A stretch of DNA of 38,724 nucleotides from Rhodovulum sp. PH10 (GCF_000293785.1 NZ_AKZI01000060.1:1-38724); one strand, 5' to 3'; positions 1-8,374 are shown, counted from the stretch's first letter. Translations and numbers: made by a program. Notes: a model not told the origin generated them from the sequence alone.

Positions 1-17
1 GATGAGGCCCGCACCGT

Positions 18-66
18 GGCCTCGCCCTTCGAGATGCACTCCTGCGGAGCGCTCCTCAGGACGAGG
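18..66. repeat. REP-like palindromic intergenic element
   Basis: An imperfect inverted repeat. The outer arms CTCGCCCT (21-28) and AGGACGAG (59-66) match at 7 of 8 positions, and a perfect inner palindrome GGAGCGCTCC lies at 46-55. The layout resembles a dispersed element I remember from Bradyrhizobium and Rhodopseudomonas genomes (family recalled, not searched). It lies just beyond the 3' end of the badR-like gene and could end that transcript. I see no gene in bases 1-88. Confidence 0.5.
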
Positions 67-88
67 TCGGACTCTGTCGCCGTTGGGA

Positions 89-592
89 TCAGTGCTCGGG
101 CTCGGGGTCGAGTGCGGCGAGGTTGCGCAAAAGCTTGTCGAGATAGTGGATCGCGTGGATGCGGTCGTCGGTCGAGAAGCCGTCGAGCGCGGCGGCGTAA
201 TAGTCGTCGATCCGCGGCCGCATCTCCTCGGCCCACAGCGTCCGCCCGGCATCGGTGAGCTTGATCAGCCGGCTGCGATTGTCGCTCTCGGCGACGGTGC
301 GGACGATGTGCCCCTGCGCCTCGAGGCGTGACAGCACGCCGGCGAGATTCTGCCGGCTGACCAGGAGATAGGCGGCGAGGTCGCCGACCGCCACGCCGTG
401 CTCGAAGGCCGGCCGGGTCAGCGCGCCCAGAATCGCCCATTGCTGGGTGGTGACGCCGTGCGGCTCCAGCGCCTTGGTGCCGGTCTTGTGCATCATGTTG
501 GCGCATTGGTAGAGTCGGAAGAACAGCCGGTTGCTCAGGCCCAGCGCCACGCCGTCGACCTTGTGGTTGTTTCTTGCTGCGTCTTTTTTCAT
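89..592 (-). CDS. badR: MarR-family transcriptional regulator, BadR-like
   Basis: A 167-residue protein of usual MarR length. The start was placed at the ATG giving MKKDAARNNHK; the open frame extends further upstream, but that extension would run through the badH promoter. The winged helix-turn-helix lies at about residues 45-110, with the recognition stretch around AAYLLVSRQNLAGVLSRLEA and the wing DNRSRLIKLTDAGR. It is divergent from badH. In Rhodopseudomonas palustris the MarR protein BadR controls the alicyclic branch (badHI, ali genes), so the position supports the same role here. The effector is not visible in the sequence. Sure of the MarR family; BadR orthology rests mainly on position. 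Confidence 0.8.
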   Translation of the reverse strand: MKKDAARNNHKVDGVALGLSNRLFFRLYQCANMMHKTGTKALEPHGVTTQQWAILGALTRPAFEHGVAVGDLAAYLLVSRQNLAGVLSRLEAQGHIVRTVAESDNRSRLIKLTDAGRTLWAEEMRPRIDDYYAAALDGFSTDDRIHAIHYLDKLLRNLAALDPEPEH

Positions 593-655
593 CCGCGCGA
601 CCGCCGTGTCCGCCCGCCTCGTCGCGTAGTCCTGCCGCAGCCGGCGAATAAAGTA

Positions 656-673
656 AATACATTGACATATATT
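656..673. promoter_or_regulatory. Probable BadR operator (imperfect 18-bp dyad)
   Basis: AATACAT (656-662), TGAC, ATATATT (667-673): 7-bp arms with one mismatch in a markedly AT-rich patch of an otherwise GC-rich intergenic region. It overlaps the -35 hexamer of the badH promoter and lies between the divergent regulator and its presumed target. Size and symmetry suit a MarR dimer; binding is inferred. Confidence 0.5.
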
Positions 674-690
674 CGGGCGGCCGGTATGCA
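662..690 (+). promoter_or_regulatory. sigma70-type promoter of the badH operon
   Basis: A perfect -35 TTGACA (662-667), 17-nt spacer and -10 TATGCA (685-690) predict transcription from about 697, giving a leader of roughly 90 nt. A consensus -35 covered by a dyad fits a strong promoter under repression. Confidence 0.6.
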
Positions 691-788
691 CGGGAGAGGG
701 GCCGCGGCAAGCCGCGAAGCGCCACGAAACGAGAAAACGTGCCGATCACCCGTGCCGGGAAAAACCCGGCCGCGCGACACGAGGGAGG

Positions 789-1577
789 ATGCCCGTGAGG
801 GGACTCGACGGGAAGGTGGTCGTCGTCACCGGCGGCGCCGGTGGCATCGGGGCGGCGACCTGCGCCCGCTTCGCCGCCGAAGGCGCGCGGGTGGTGGTGG
901 TCGACATCGACGAGGCGCGCGCCGAGCGGGTCGCCGGCGAGGTCACGGCAGCCCACCGCGCCGCGGGCGGCGAGGCGCTCGCCCGCACCGTCGACCTCGC
1001 CGATTTCGCCGCCACCGCCGCGATGGTCGCCGACATCGAGCAGACCGTCGGGCCGGTCGACGTCTTGGTCAACAATGTCGGCTGGGACGTGTTCACGCCG
1101 TTCCTGAAGAGCGGCCCGTCCTTCTGGGACAAGATCATCGACATCAATCTGCGCTCGGTGCTCAACATCACGCATCCGGTGCTCGCGTCGATGGTGGCGC
1201 GCAAGGCGGCCGGCCGGGTGGTGTCGGTCGCCTCCGATGCGGGCCGGGTCGGCTCGTCGGGCGAGTCGGTCTATGCCGCCTGCAAGGCCGGCATCATCGC
1301 CTTCTCGAAAACGCTCGCACGCGAGCACGCGCGGCACGGCATCACCTTCAACGTCGTCTGCCCCGGCCTCACCGAGACGGCGATGCTGGAGAGCTTCATG
1401 GACGGCGCCGGCGACAAGGAGAAGCTGCGCCAGGCGTTCGTGCGCGCGATCCCGATGGGGCGGTTCGGCAAGCCGGACGATCTGCCGGGCGCGATCCTGT
1501 TCTTCGCGAGCGACGATGCGGCGTTCGTCACCGGGCAGGTGATCTCGGTCTCGGGCGGCCTGACCATGCACGGCTGA
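789..1577 (+). CDS. badH: 2-hydroxycyclohexanecarboxyl-CoA dehydrogenase (SDR), BadH-like
   Basis: A 262-residue classical short-chain dehydrogenase. The Rossmann motif TGGAGGIG is near residue 15, NNVG replaces the usual NNAG, and the Ser-Tyr-Lys set lies in SVASDAGRVGSSGESVYAACK. The acidic residue in VVDIDEAR at the end of beta-2 suggests NAD+ preference. In R. palustris BadH oxidises 2-hydroxycyclohexanecarboxyl-CoA to the 2-keto form, and the gene directly downstream encodes the hydrolase for that product. A GGGAGG ribosome site precedes the ATG. A close paralogue lies at 7587. The assignment rests on family plus the badHI-ali context. Confidence 0.82.
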   Translation: MPVRGLDGKVVVVTGGAGGIGAATCARFAAEGARVVVVDIDEARAERVAGEVTAAHRAAGGEALARTVDLADFAATAAMVADIEQTVGPVDVLVNNVGWDVFTPFLKSGPSFWDKIIDINLRSVLNITHPVLASMVARKAAGRVVSVASDAGRVGSSGESVYAACKAGIIAFSKTLAREHARHGITFNVVCPGLTETAMLESFMDGAGDKEKLRQAFVRAIPMGRFGKPDDLPGAILFFASDDAAFVTGQVISVSGGLTMHG

Positions 1578-1588
1578 GGAGACGCGCC

Positions 1589-2386
1589 ATGACCGACACC
1601 AAAGCGTACGAGGACATCCTGTTCGACGTGACGGACGGCGTCGCCACCATCACCATCGATCGGCCCGACAAGTACAACGCCTTCCGTGGAAAGACCTGCG
1701 AGGAGCTGATCCACGCCTTCAACCGCGCCGGCTGGGACAAGTCGGTCGGCGTGATCGTGCTGGCGGGCGCCGGCGACAAGGCGTTCTGCACCGGCGGCGA
1801 TCAGAGCGCGCACGAAGGCCAGTACGACGGGCGCGGCACCATCGGCCTGCCGATGGAGGAGATGCACTCGGTGATCCGCGACGTGCCGAAGCCGGTGATC
1901 GCCAAGGTGCAGGGGTTCGCGATCGGCGGCGGCAACGTGCTGTGCACGGTGTGCGATTTCACGATCGCGAGCGAGAAGGCGGTGTTCGGGCAGGTCGGCC
2001 CGAAAGTGGGCTCGGTCGATCCGGGTTTTGGAACGGCCTATCTCGCCCGCGTGGTCGGGGAAAAGAAGGCGCGAGAGATCTGGTATCTGTGCCGGCGCTA
2101 CTCGGCTGCGGAAGCCTTGGCCATGGGCCTCGTCAATGCGGTGGTGCCGCACGAAAAACTCGACGAGGAGGTGGCGCGCTGGTGCGCCGAAATCCTCGAC
2201 AAGAGCCCGACCGCGATCGCCATCGCCAAGCGCTCCTTCAATGTCGACACCGAGCACATCCGCGGCATTGCCGGGCTCGGGATGTACGCCGTCTCGCTCT
2301 ATTACGACACCGAGGAGAGCAAGGAGGGCGGCAACGCCTTCCGCGAGAAGCGCAAGCCGGAGTTCCGCAAGCACGCGAAGAGGTGA
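1589..2386 (+). CDS. badI: 2-ketocyclohexanecarboxyl-CoA hydrolase, BadI
   Basis: A 265-residue crotonase-superfamily enzyme of the MenB-like branch. BadI opens the ring of 2-ketocyclohexanecarboxyl-CoA hydrolytically to pimelyl-CoA. The oxyanion-hole segments are CTGGDQ (about residue 67) and GFAIGGGN. The segment GPKVGSVDPGFGTAYLAR keeps the aspartate found in the corresponding MenB motif and does not show the paired glutamates of enoyl-CoA hydratases, arguing for hydrolase or ring-closing chemistry. It begins 11 nt after badH and is probably co-transcribed. Confident because the sequence closely resembles BadI as I remember it and the neighbours are the expected ones. Confidence 0.88.
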   Translation: MTDTKAYEDILFDVTDGVATITIDRPDKYNAFRGKTCEELIHAFNRAGWDKSVGVIVLAGAGDKAFCTGGDQSAHEGQYDGRGTIGLPMEEMHSVIRDVPKPVIAKVQGFAIGGGNVLCTVCDFTIASEKAVFGQVGPKVGSVDPGFGTAYLARVVGEKKAREIWYLCRRYSAAEALAMGLVNAVVPHEKLDEEVARWCAEILDKSPTAIAIAKRSFNVDTEHIRGIAGLGMYAVSLYYDTEESKEGGNAFREKRKPEFRKHAKR

Positions 2387-2494
2387 CCGGGCCTCGGGTC
2401 CGGTTTTTGGGGGAGACGCGACGCCCGCGCGAACAACGAAGGCCGGTGCACGGCCGCCCGCGCGGGTGCTTCACCGAAACGACGAGGGCGCATC

Positions 2495-3652
2495 ATGCGA
2501 CGGACGATCTTCGACACCGAGGATTTGATCGCGCTGCGCGACGTCGCGCGCCGCTTTGCGACCGAGCGGGTGGCGCCCGGCTATCGCGCGCGCGAGACGA
2601 CGAAATCCTTCGGCGCCGATCTGGTGCGCGAGATGGGCGCGCTCGGCCTGATCGCGCCGGAGCTGCCCGAAGCGTATGGCGGCGCCGGCGCGAGCGTCTT
2701 GTGCTCCGGCGTGATCGTCGAGGAGATCGCGCGCGCCGACTTCAACGTCGCCTATGTGCCGATGCTCGCCTCGCTCACCGGCCAGGTGCTGGCGAAGCAC
2801 GCCCCGCCGGCGCTCGCGCAAGAGTGGCTGCCGCGGCTGACCGCCGGCGAGATCGTGCTGTCGATCGCGCTCACCGAGCCGCGCGGTGGATCGGACGCCG
2901 CAAATCTCGGCCTCAGGATGGAGCGCGACGGCGACCACTTCGTTCTGAACGGCGAGAAGACCTCGATCTCGGCGGCCGACCAGGCGGCGGCCTGCGTGGT
3001 GTTCGCCCGCACCGGCCGGCCGGAGGATCGCGCCCGCGGCATCTCCGCCGTGCTGGTGCCGATGGATGCGCCGGGCGTCTCCACCACCCGCTTCACCGAC
3101 ATGGGCGAGCACGCGGTTGGCCGCGGCTCGATCTTCTTCGACGACGTGCGGGTGCCGGTCGAGAATCTGATCGGCGAGGAGAATCGCGGTTTTGTTCAGG
3201 TGATGCAGGGCTTCGATTTCTCGCGCGCGCTGATCGGGCTGCAATGCCTCGGCGTCGCCCGCCAAAGCCTCGACGAGACCTGGGCGCATGTCCGTGAGCG
3301 CACCGCCTTCGGCAAGCCGCTCGCCGCCTTCCAGGGCGTATCGCACCAGCTCGCGGCGCTCGACACGCAGGTCGAGGCGGCGCGCCTGCTCGCGATGAAC
3401 GCGCTGTGGCTGAAGGACCAGGATCTGCCGCACACCGCCGAGGCGGCGATGTCCAAATGGTGGCCGCCGCTGCTCGCCTTCGAGACGATCCACTGCTGCC
3501 TCCTGATGCACGGGCACGCCGGCTATTCCGACGCGCTGCCGTTCGAGCAGCGGCTGCGCGACGTGCTGGGTCTGCAGATCGGCGACGGCACGGCCAACAT
3601 CATGAAGACGATCGTCGCCCGCGAACGGGCCGGACGCACCGCCGTCGGCTGA
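2495..3652 (+). CDS. aliB: Acyl-CoA dehydrogenase, cyclohexanecarboxyl-CoA dehydrogenase-like (AliB)
   Basis: A 385-residue FAD-dependent acyl-CoA dehydrogenase. The mid domain shows SIALTEPRGGSDAANLG and the C-terminal domain RTAFGKPLAAFQG. At the place where many family members carry the catalytic glutamate in a YEG motif, this protein reads IGDGTANIM, an aspartate. The other two dehydrogenases in the window have glutamate there ([16 protein letters not shown]). AliB is expected to oxidise cyclohexanecarboxyl-CoA to cyclohex-1-ene-1-carboxyl-CoA. Start ATG at 2495, preceded by GAGGG at good spacing; the 108-nt gap from badI holds no gene. AliB identity comes mostly from placement between badI and aliA. 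Confidence 0.8.
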   Translation: MRRTIFDTEDLIALRDVARRFATERVAPGYRARETTKSFGADLVREMGALGLIAPELPEAYGGAGASVLCSGVIVEEIARADFNVAYVPMLASLTGQVLAKHAPPALAQEWLPRLTAGEIVLSIALTEPRGGSDAANLGLRMERDGDHFVLNGEKTSISAADQAAACVVFARTGRPEDRARGISAVLVPMDAPGVSTTRFTDMGEHAVGRGSIFFDDVRVPVENLIGEENRGFVQVMQGFDFSRALIGLQCLGVARQSLDETWAHVRERTAFGKPLAAFQGVSHQLAALDTQVEAARLLAMNALWLKDQDLPHTAEAAMSKWWPPLLAFETIHCCLLMHGHAGYSDALPFEQRLRDVLGLQIGDGTANIMKTIVARERAGRTAVG

Positions 3653-3679
3653 GCCGGCGGCCTATTCGGAGAGTGCCAC

Positions 3680-5341
3680 ATGGACTTCGATGCCGTCTTG
3701 ATGGAGCCGCGCCGCGCCGCGATGGAGGCGAACGGATTTTGGCACGGCAAGACGGTGAACGACTGCTTTGATGCGTGGCTCGCCGCCGCCCCCGATGCGC
3801 ACGCGCTCACCGCGATCCGCGCCGCGACCGGCGAGCGGCGCGATTTTTTCGTGCGCGAGCTCGACCGGCTCGCCGACCGCGCCGCGGTGGGGCTTTACCG
3901 GCTCGGCGTACGCAAGGCCGACGTCGTCGCCTGCCAGATGCCGAACGGCTGGGAGTTCGTCGTCGCCGCGCTCGCCTGCGCCCGGATCGGCGCGGTGTTC
4001 GACCCGGTGATGCCGATCTTTCGCGAGCGCGAGCTGCGCTTCATGCTGAAGCACGGCGAGGCGAAGGTGTTTCTCGTTCCCGCCGTGTTCCGCAACTTCG
4101 ACCATAAAGCGATGGCCGAGCGGATGCGGCCCGAGCTGCCCGATCTCGCTCATGTCGTCGTGCAAGGTGACGAGGACGAGACGTCGTTCGCGCGCCTGCT
4201 GCTCGATCCCGCCTTCGACGACGACCCGGACCGCCACGCGATCACCCACGACCACCGGCCGACAGCGAACGAGGTGTGCCAGCTCGTCTACACCTCCGGC
4301 ACCACCGGTGAGCCGAAGGGGGTGATGCACACTGCGAATACCCTGTATTCCAACCTGATCCCCTATGCCGAGCGTCTCGGGCTCGGGGCCGACACGGTGG
4401 TGTTCATGGCCTCGCCGATGGCCCACCAGACCGGCTTCATGTACGGCCACCTGATGCCGCTCCACCTTCAGGCCCGCACGGTGCTGCTCGACAGCTGGGA
4501 CAAGGCGCTCGCCGCGCGGCTGATCGCGGAGGAGCGCTGCACCTTCACGATGGCGGCGACGCCGTTCTTGTCCGATCTCGCCGGCGCGGTGGAGGAGGGC
4601 GGCATCGACAGCGCGAGCCTGCGCATCTTCGTGTGCGCCGGCGCCGCCATTCCGGGGCCAGTGGTCGCGCGGGCGCGCAAAATTCTCGGGGCAAAGATCG
4701 TGTCGGCCTGGGGCATGACCGAGAACGGCGCGGTGACGACGACCGATCCCGCCGACCCCGACGCGCGGTCGGTGGAGAGCGACGGCTGTCCGCTGCCCGG
4801 CATGGAGCTCGAGATCCGCAATGCCGACGGCACGCGTGCAGGCGACGGTGAGGAGGGCGCGCTGTTCGTGCGCGGCGCGTCGAACTTCGTCGGCTATCTG
4901 AAGCGGCCGCACTGGAACAATGTCGATGCGGACGGATGGTTCGACACCGGCGATCTCGCCAGGCGGGACGCCGCAGGCTACATCCGCATCTGCGGGCGCT
5001 CGAAGGACGTGATCATTCGCGGCGCCGAGAACATTCCTGTGGTGGAGGTCGAGTCGCTTCTGTTCGAGCACCCGGCGGTCGCGGCGGCGGTGGTGGTCGG
5101 CTATCCCGACGAGCGGCTCGGCGAGCGCGCCTGCGCCTTCGTCGTCCCGAAAGCCGGGCAAACCCTCACCTTTGCCGAGATGACCGCGTTTCTCGAGAAC
5201 AGGCGGCTCGCGCGGCCCTATTTTCCCGAGCGGCTCGAGATTCGCGACTCGCTGCCGGCCACCGCCTCGGGCAAGATCCAGAAATTCGTGCTGCGGTCGA
5301 TGCTGCGCGAGGAGACGAGCGCCGCACGCGCCGCGACGTGA
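3680..5341 (+). CDS. aliA: Cyclohexanecarboxylate-CoA ligase, AliA
   Basis: A 553-residue AMP-forming acyl-CoA synthetase (ANL superfamily). The P-loop-like motif is [12 protein letters not shown] (about residues 201-212), the adenine-binding motif is GMTENG, and the hinge region is [22 protein letters not shown]. The C-terminal PATASGK carries the adenylation lysine (about residue 532) within a PX4GK motif, the signature recognised by Pat-type protein acetyltransferases in R. palustris. It would activate cyclohexanecarboxylate to the CoA thioester that AliB oxidises. Located 27 nt after aliB in the same operon. Other cyclic or medium-chain carboxylates are possible substrates. Confidence 0.8.
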   Translation: MDFDAVLMEPRRAAMEANGFWHGKTVNDCFDAWLAAAPDAHALTAIRAATGERRDFFVRELDRLADRAAVGLYRLGVRKADVVACQMPNGWEFVVAALACARIGAVFDPVMPIFRERELRFMLKHGEAKVFLVPAVFRNFDHKAMAERMRPELPDLAHVVVQGDEDETSFARLLLDPAFDDDPDRHAITHDHRPTANEVCQLVYTSGTTGEPKGVMHTANTLYSNLIPYAERLGLGADTVVFMASPMAHQTGFMYGHLMPLHLQARTVLLDSWDKALAARLIAEERCTFTMAATPFLSDLAGAVEEGGIDSASLRIFVCAGAAIPGPVVARARKILGAKIVSAWGMTENGAVTTTDPADPDARSVESDGCPLPGMELEIRNADGTRAGDGEEGALFVRGASNFVGYLKRPHWNNVDADGWFDTGDLARRDAAGYIRICGRSKDVIIRGAENIPVVEVESLLFEHPAVAAAVVVGYPDERLGERACAFVVPKAGQTLTFAEMTAFLENRRLARPYFPERLEIRDSLPATASGKIQKFVLRSMLREETSAARAAT

Positions 5342-5421
5342 GGCGCCACGACCGGATCGGAAAACGAGCCGGCGGCGAGACATTTTCGGCCGCCGGCGAG
5401 GTGTTGGAACAGGACAGGACG

Positions 5422-6609
5422 ATGAAGGACACGAATGCGTTTCAGTGGGACGATCCGTTCCTCTTCGAGGAGCAGCTCTCCGAGGAGGAGCGGCTGATCC
5501 GCGACAGCGCCCGGGCCTATGCGCAGAGCAAGCTCGCGCCGCGCGTGCGCCAAGCGTTCCGCGAGGAGAAGACCGATCCGGCGATCTTCTCGGAGATGGG
5601 CGAGCTCGGTCTGCTCGGCGTGACGCTGTCGGAGAAGTACGGTGGCACCGGCGCCGGCTACGTCTCCTACGGCCTGGTCGCGCGCGAGATCGAGCGGGTC
5701 GATTCCGGCTATCGCTCGATGATGTCGGTGCAGGCGAGCCTCGTGATGTATCCGATCTTCGCCTATGGCAGCGAGGAGCAGCGGGAAAAATATTTGCCGA
5801 AGCTCGCCTCGGGCGAATGGATCGGCTGCTTCGGCCTCACCGAGCCGGACGCCGGCTCCGACCCCGCCGGCATGAAGACGCGGGCGGAGAAGATCGACGG
5901 CGGCTATCGCCTCACCGGCAGCAAGACCTGGATCTCCAACAGCCCGATCGCCGACGTGTTCGTGGTGTGGGCGAAGTCGGCGGCGCACGGCGGAAAGATC
6001 CGCGGCTTCGTGCTCGAGAAGGGCATGAAGGGGCTGTCGGCGCCGAAGATCGAAGGCAAGCTCAGCTTGCGCGCCTCGGTCACCGGCGAGATCGTGCTGG
6101 ACGGCGTCGAGGTGCCGGAGGACGCGCTGCTGCCGAACGCCGAAGGCCTCGCCGGCCCGTTCGGCTGCCTCAACCGCGCGCGCTACGGCATCGCCTGGGG
6201 CACGCTCGGTGCGGCGGAGGCGTGCTGGCACGCCGCGCGGCAATACGGGCTCGACAGAAAACAGTTCGGCCGGCCGCTCGCACAGACCCAGCTGTTTCAG
6301 AAGAAGCTCACCGACATGCTCACCGAGATCACGCTCGGGCTGCAGGCGGTGCTGCGCGTCGGGCGGCTGTTCGAAGGCGGCAAGATGGCGCCGGAAATGA
6401 TCTCGGTGATCAAGCGCAACAATTGCGGCAAGGCGCTGGAGATCGCCCGAATGGCCCGCGACATGCACGGCGGCAACGGCATCTCCGACGAGTTTCCGGT
6501 GATCCGCCACATGGTCAATCTCGAGACGGTCAACACCTACGAGGGGACGTACGACGTCCACACGCTGATCATCGGCCGCGCACAGACGGGGCTGCAGGCG
6601 TTCTTCTGA
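5422..6609 (+). CDS. gcdH: Glutaryl-CoA dehydrogenase
   Basis: A 395-residue acyl-CoA dehydrogenase of the decarboxylating glutaryl-CoA subgroup, converting glutaryl-CoA to crotonyl-CoA and CO2. The N-terminal [18 protein letters not shown] is typical of GcdH. FAD and substrate motifs are [15 protein letters not shown] and [21 protein letters not shown] split across the mid domain, and the catalytic glutamate is in [13 protein letters not shown] near the C terminus. Glutaryl-CoA is the meeting point of the pimelyl-CoA and 3-hydroxypimelyl-CoA routes, so this enzyme serves both branches. It is the last gene before the terminator at 6674-6708. Confidence 0.9.
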   Translation: MKDTNAFQWDDPFLFEEQLSEEERLIRDSARAYAQSKLAPRVRQAFREEKTDPAIFSEMGELGLLGVTLSEKYGGTGAGYVSYGLVAREIERVDSGYRSMMSVQASLVMYPIFAYGSEEQREKYLPKLASGEWIGCFGLTEPDAGSDPAGMKTRAEKIDGGYRLTGSKTWISNSPIADVFVVWAKSAAHGGKIRGFVLEKGMKGLSAPKIEGKLSLRASVTGEIVLDGVEVPEDALLPNAEGLAGPFGCLNRARYGIAWGTLGAAEACWHAARQYGLDRKQFGRPLAQTQLFQKKLTDMLTEITLGLQAVLRVGRLFEGGKMAPEMISVIKRNNCGKALEIARMARDMHGGNGISDEFPVIRHMVNLETVNTYEGTYDVHTLIIGRAQTGLQAFF

Positions 6610-6621
6610 TCATTTTCGCGG

Positions 6622-6637
6622 GACGGGCACGCCCGTC
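6622..6637. repeat. Short perfect inverted repeat after gcdH
   Basis: GACGGGC (6622-6628) and GCCCGTC (6631-6637) form a tight GC-rich hairpin 13 nt after the gcdH stop. No T run follows, so alone it is not a typical terminator; it may protect the transcript end. Confidence 0.4.
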
Positions 6638-6673
6638 TCACAACTCGTCACGTGGTCTTCTCGACCGTCCTTC

Positions 6674-6708
6674 ACGCGCGAAGCCTCCGGTTTCGCGCGT
6701 TTTCTTTT
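6674..6708 (+). terminator. Rho-independent terminator of the badH-gcdH operon
   Basis: Perfect 9-bp arms ACGCGCGAA (6674-6682) and TTCGCGCGT (6692-6700) with a 9-nt loop, followed directly by TTTCTTTT. It is the clearest intrinsic terminator in the window and separates the first operon from the TetR-associated gene set. Confidence 0.8.
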
Positions 6709-6760
6709 GCGCTCCCCGCGAGGCCGTCGAAGGCTCTCCGAAAAAGACCGAAAAGCCCGC

Positions 6761-6766
6761 TTGACA
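6761..6766 (+). promoter_or_regulatory. Candidate -35 element of the 6826 operon
   Basis: A perfect TTGACA lies between the terminator and the operator array at 6788-6816. No good -10 is found 16-18 nt downstream; that interval reads through GAACGACCATT, just before and into the operator array. Either the promoter is weak and activator-dependent or the -10 is atypical. Confidence 0.35.
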
Positions 6767-6787
6767 ACCGGCCCGGTATCGAACGAC

Positions 6788-6816
6788 CATTCAATACAGA
6801 TTGAATGATCATTCAA
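6788..6816. promoter_or_regulatory. Overlapping double palindrome, probable TetR-family operator
   Basis: Three alternating half-sites make two overlapping perfect dyads. CATTCAAT-ACAG-ATTGAATG (6788-6807) has 8-bp arms, and the 16-bp palindrome TTGAATGATCATTCAA (6801-6816) shares its middle half-site. It lies immediately upstream of the ribosome site of the 6826 gene. TetR-family repressors often use such sites; the regulator at 11337, at the end of the same gene set, is the obvious candidate. Confidence 0.6.
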
Positions 6817-6825
6817 AGGCGGAGC

Positions 6826-7590
6826 ATGCTCGAGGTCCGGAGAAGTGGCGACACGGTGGTGGCGACGATGCGGCGGGCGCCGGTCAACGCGTTCGATCCG
6901 GCGCTGATCGACGCCTTCCACGCGATGCTGGACGGGCTCGAGGTCGCGCCCCCCACCGTGCTGCATGTGAGAAGCGGCGAGCGCGCCTTCTGCGCCGGCG
7001 CCGACATCAAGATGATGCGCGAGTATTTTCCGCTCGACGACTGCGCCGCGCGGATGGTCGCGCACGTCGCGCGGATGCAAACGCTGTTCGATCGCATCGA
7101 GCGGCTGCCGCTGGTGACGGTCGCGGAGATCGCCGGGCCGGCGCTCGGCGGCGGGCTCGAGCTCGCGCTCGCCTTCGATCTGCGCATCGCCGGCTACAGT
7201 GCGGCGCTCGGCCTGCCGGAGGCGCGCATCGGCTTGGTGCCCGGCGCCGGCGGCACGCAGCGGCTGACGCGCCTGTGCGGGGCGGGCACCGCCAAGCGGA
7301 TCGTGCTCGGCGGCGACACGGTCGACGGCGCGACCGCCGAGCGGCTCGGCCTCGTTCAGTGGGCGGTGCCGGACGCCGAGCTTACCGCCTTCGCCGCCGC
7401 GACGGTCGGGCAGATCGCCGGCCTGTCCGGCACCGCGCTCGCGGCGGCCAAGCGCTGCATCGCGGCGCCCGAGGCGCCGATCGACACCGGGCTTTTGATC
7501 GAGCGGCTGGAGACGCAGCGGCTCTACGAGAACCAGGACACGCGCGACCGTGTCCACGCGTTCCTGAACGCGAGGGGAGGGGGGACATGA
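6826..7590 (+). CDS. Enoyl-CoA hydratase (crotonase family)
   Basis: A 254-residue crotonase. The oxyanion segments are FCAGADIKMM and GPALGGGLE. Both glutamates of a true hydratase are present, in GGGLELAL and LPEARIGL, so hydration of an enoyl-CoA is the best guess. I chose the ATG at 6826 (preceded by AAAGG at 6-nt spacing) rather than the one at 6805, because the upstream start lies inside the operator palindromes. Position might suggest cyclohex-1-ene-1-carboxyl-CoA hydratase (BadK), but the sequence does not closely match BadK as I remember it, so no symbol is given. It overlaps the next SDR gene by 4 nt. Confidence 0.8.
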   Translation: MLEVRRSGDTVVATMRRAPVNAFDPALIDAFHAMLDGLEVAPPTVLHVRSGERAFCAGADIKMMREYFPLDDCAARMVAHVARMQTLFDRIERLPLVTVAEIAGPALGGGLELALAFDLRIAGYSAALGLPEARIGLVPGAGGTQRLTRLCGAGTAKRIVLGGDTVDGATAERLGLVQWAVPDAELTAFAAATVGQIAGLSGTALAAAKRCIAAPEAPIDTGLLIERLETQRLYENQDTRDRVHAFLNARGGGT

Positions 7591-8324
7591 GCTTTTCGGG
7601 AAAGACCGTGGTGGTGACGGGGGCGGCCTCCGGCATCGGGCTCGCCACCGCGGAAGCGTTCGCGGCGCAAGGCGCGCGCGTGGTGATCGCCGACATCGCC
7701 GTCGAGAAGGCGCAAGCCGAAGCCGAGCGGATCGGCGCGGGGGCGGTGGCGATCGCGCTCGACGTCACCAAGGACGAGTTGATCGCCGCCTTCGCGAAAA
7801 CGCTCGCCGATGGCGTGGGCGACGTCGACGTGCTCGCCAACGTCGCCGGCTGGGGCAAGATCCAGCCGTTCCTCGAGAACGACGCGGCCTTCTGGGACAC
7901 CGTGGTCGGCGTCAATTTCATGGGGCCGGTGAAGCTCACGCGGGCGCTGCTGCCGGGCATGATCGGCCGTGGCGGCGGGCGCATCGTCAACGTGTCGAGC
8001 GACGCCGGCCGGGTCGGCTCGCTCGGCGAGACGGTGTATTCGGGCGCAAAAGCCGGCATCATCGGCTTCTCGAAGGGGCTCGCCCGCGAGGTGGCGCGCC
8101 ACGCGATCACCGTCAACTGCGTCTGCCCCGGCCCGACCGACACGCCGCTGCTCGCCAAGGTGCCGGAGAAGCACCAGGAGGCGTTCGTGCGGGCGACGCC
8201 GATGCGGCGGCTGGCAAAGCCGTCCGAGATCGCTCACGCGATCCTGTTCTTCGCCTCGGAGGAGGCGGGCTTCGTCACCGGGCAGGTGCTCAGCGTCAGC
8301 GGCGGCTTGGCGATGGCGGGGTGA
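7587..8324 (+). CDS. SDR-family dehydrogenase, BadH paralogue
   Basis: A 245-residue classical short-chain dehydrogenase: TGAASGIG near the N terminus, NVAG, and the Ser/Tyr/Lys set in VSSDAGRVGSLGETVYSGAK. It is closely similar to the protein at 789, sharing SDAGRVGS, KAGII.FSK, VCPG and the C-terminal VSGGL-M-G pattern. The DIAVEK acidic residue after beta-2 suggests NAD+. Start ATG overlaps the upstream stop (ATGA) and is preceded by a strong AGGGGAGG. It probably oxidises a cyclic or linear 3-hydroxyacyl-CoA made by the adjacent hydratase. It could be a second BadH-type enzyme with different ring specificity. Confidence 0.78.
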   Translation: MSFSGKTVVVTGAASGIGLATAEAFAAQGARVVIADIAVEKAQAEAERIGAGAVAIALDVTKDELIAAFAKTLADGVGDVDVLANVAGWGKIQPFLENDAAFWDTVVGVNFMGPVKLTRALLPGMIGRGGGRIVNVSSDAGRVGSLGETVYSGAKAGIIGFSKGLAREVARHAITVNCVCPGPTDTPLLAKVPEKHQEAFVRATPMRRLAKPSEIAHAILFFASEEAGFVTGQVLSVSGGLAMAG

Positions 8325-8343
8325 TGTTCGTCACCGGCGCAGA

Positions 8344-8374
8344 GTGGACAAAGGCGCGGACGCGCCGTGCCCAC
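8344..8374. repeat. REP-like palindromic intergenic element
   Basis: GTGG (8344-8347) pairs with CCAC (8371-8374), and an inner GGCGCG (8353-8358) pairs with CGCGCC (8361-8366). The pattern resembles a 'GTGGgCAaaGGCGC...GCGCCgTGCCCAC' repeat I remember as common in Bradyrhizobium-type genomes (recalled, not searched). It lies in the 153-nt gap between the SDR at 7587 and the crotonase at 8478 and may form an mRNA hairpin there. Confidence 0.5.

Noticed and set aside
641-680. An FNR/AadR box upstream of badH
   Set aside because: The AT-rich stretch does not contain TTGAT-N4-ATCAA; the only symmetry is the AATACAT/ATATATT dyad. I saw no convincing FNR box at other promoters either.
398-2386. 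A 662-codon open frame on the plus strand covering the badR-badH region and badI
   Set aside because: Only its last 265 codons (badI, from 1589) look like a protein. The earlier part is the shadow of badR and badH, Arg/Gly-rich as expected from GC-rich out-of-frame reading.
6826-7590. Naming this enoyl-CoA hydratase badK
   Set aside because: Position near aliBA invites it, but a terminator separates the two operons and the sequence does not closely resemble BadK as I recall it.
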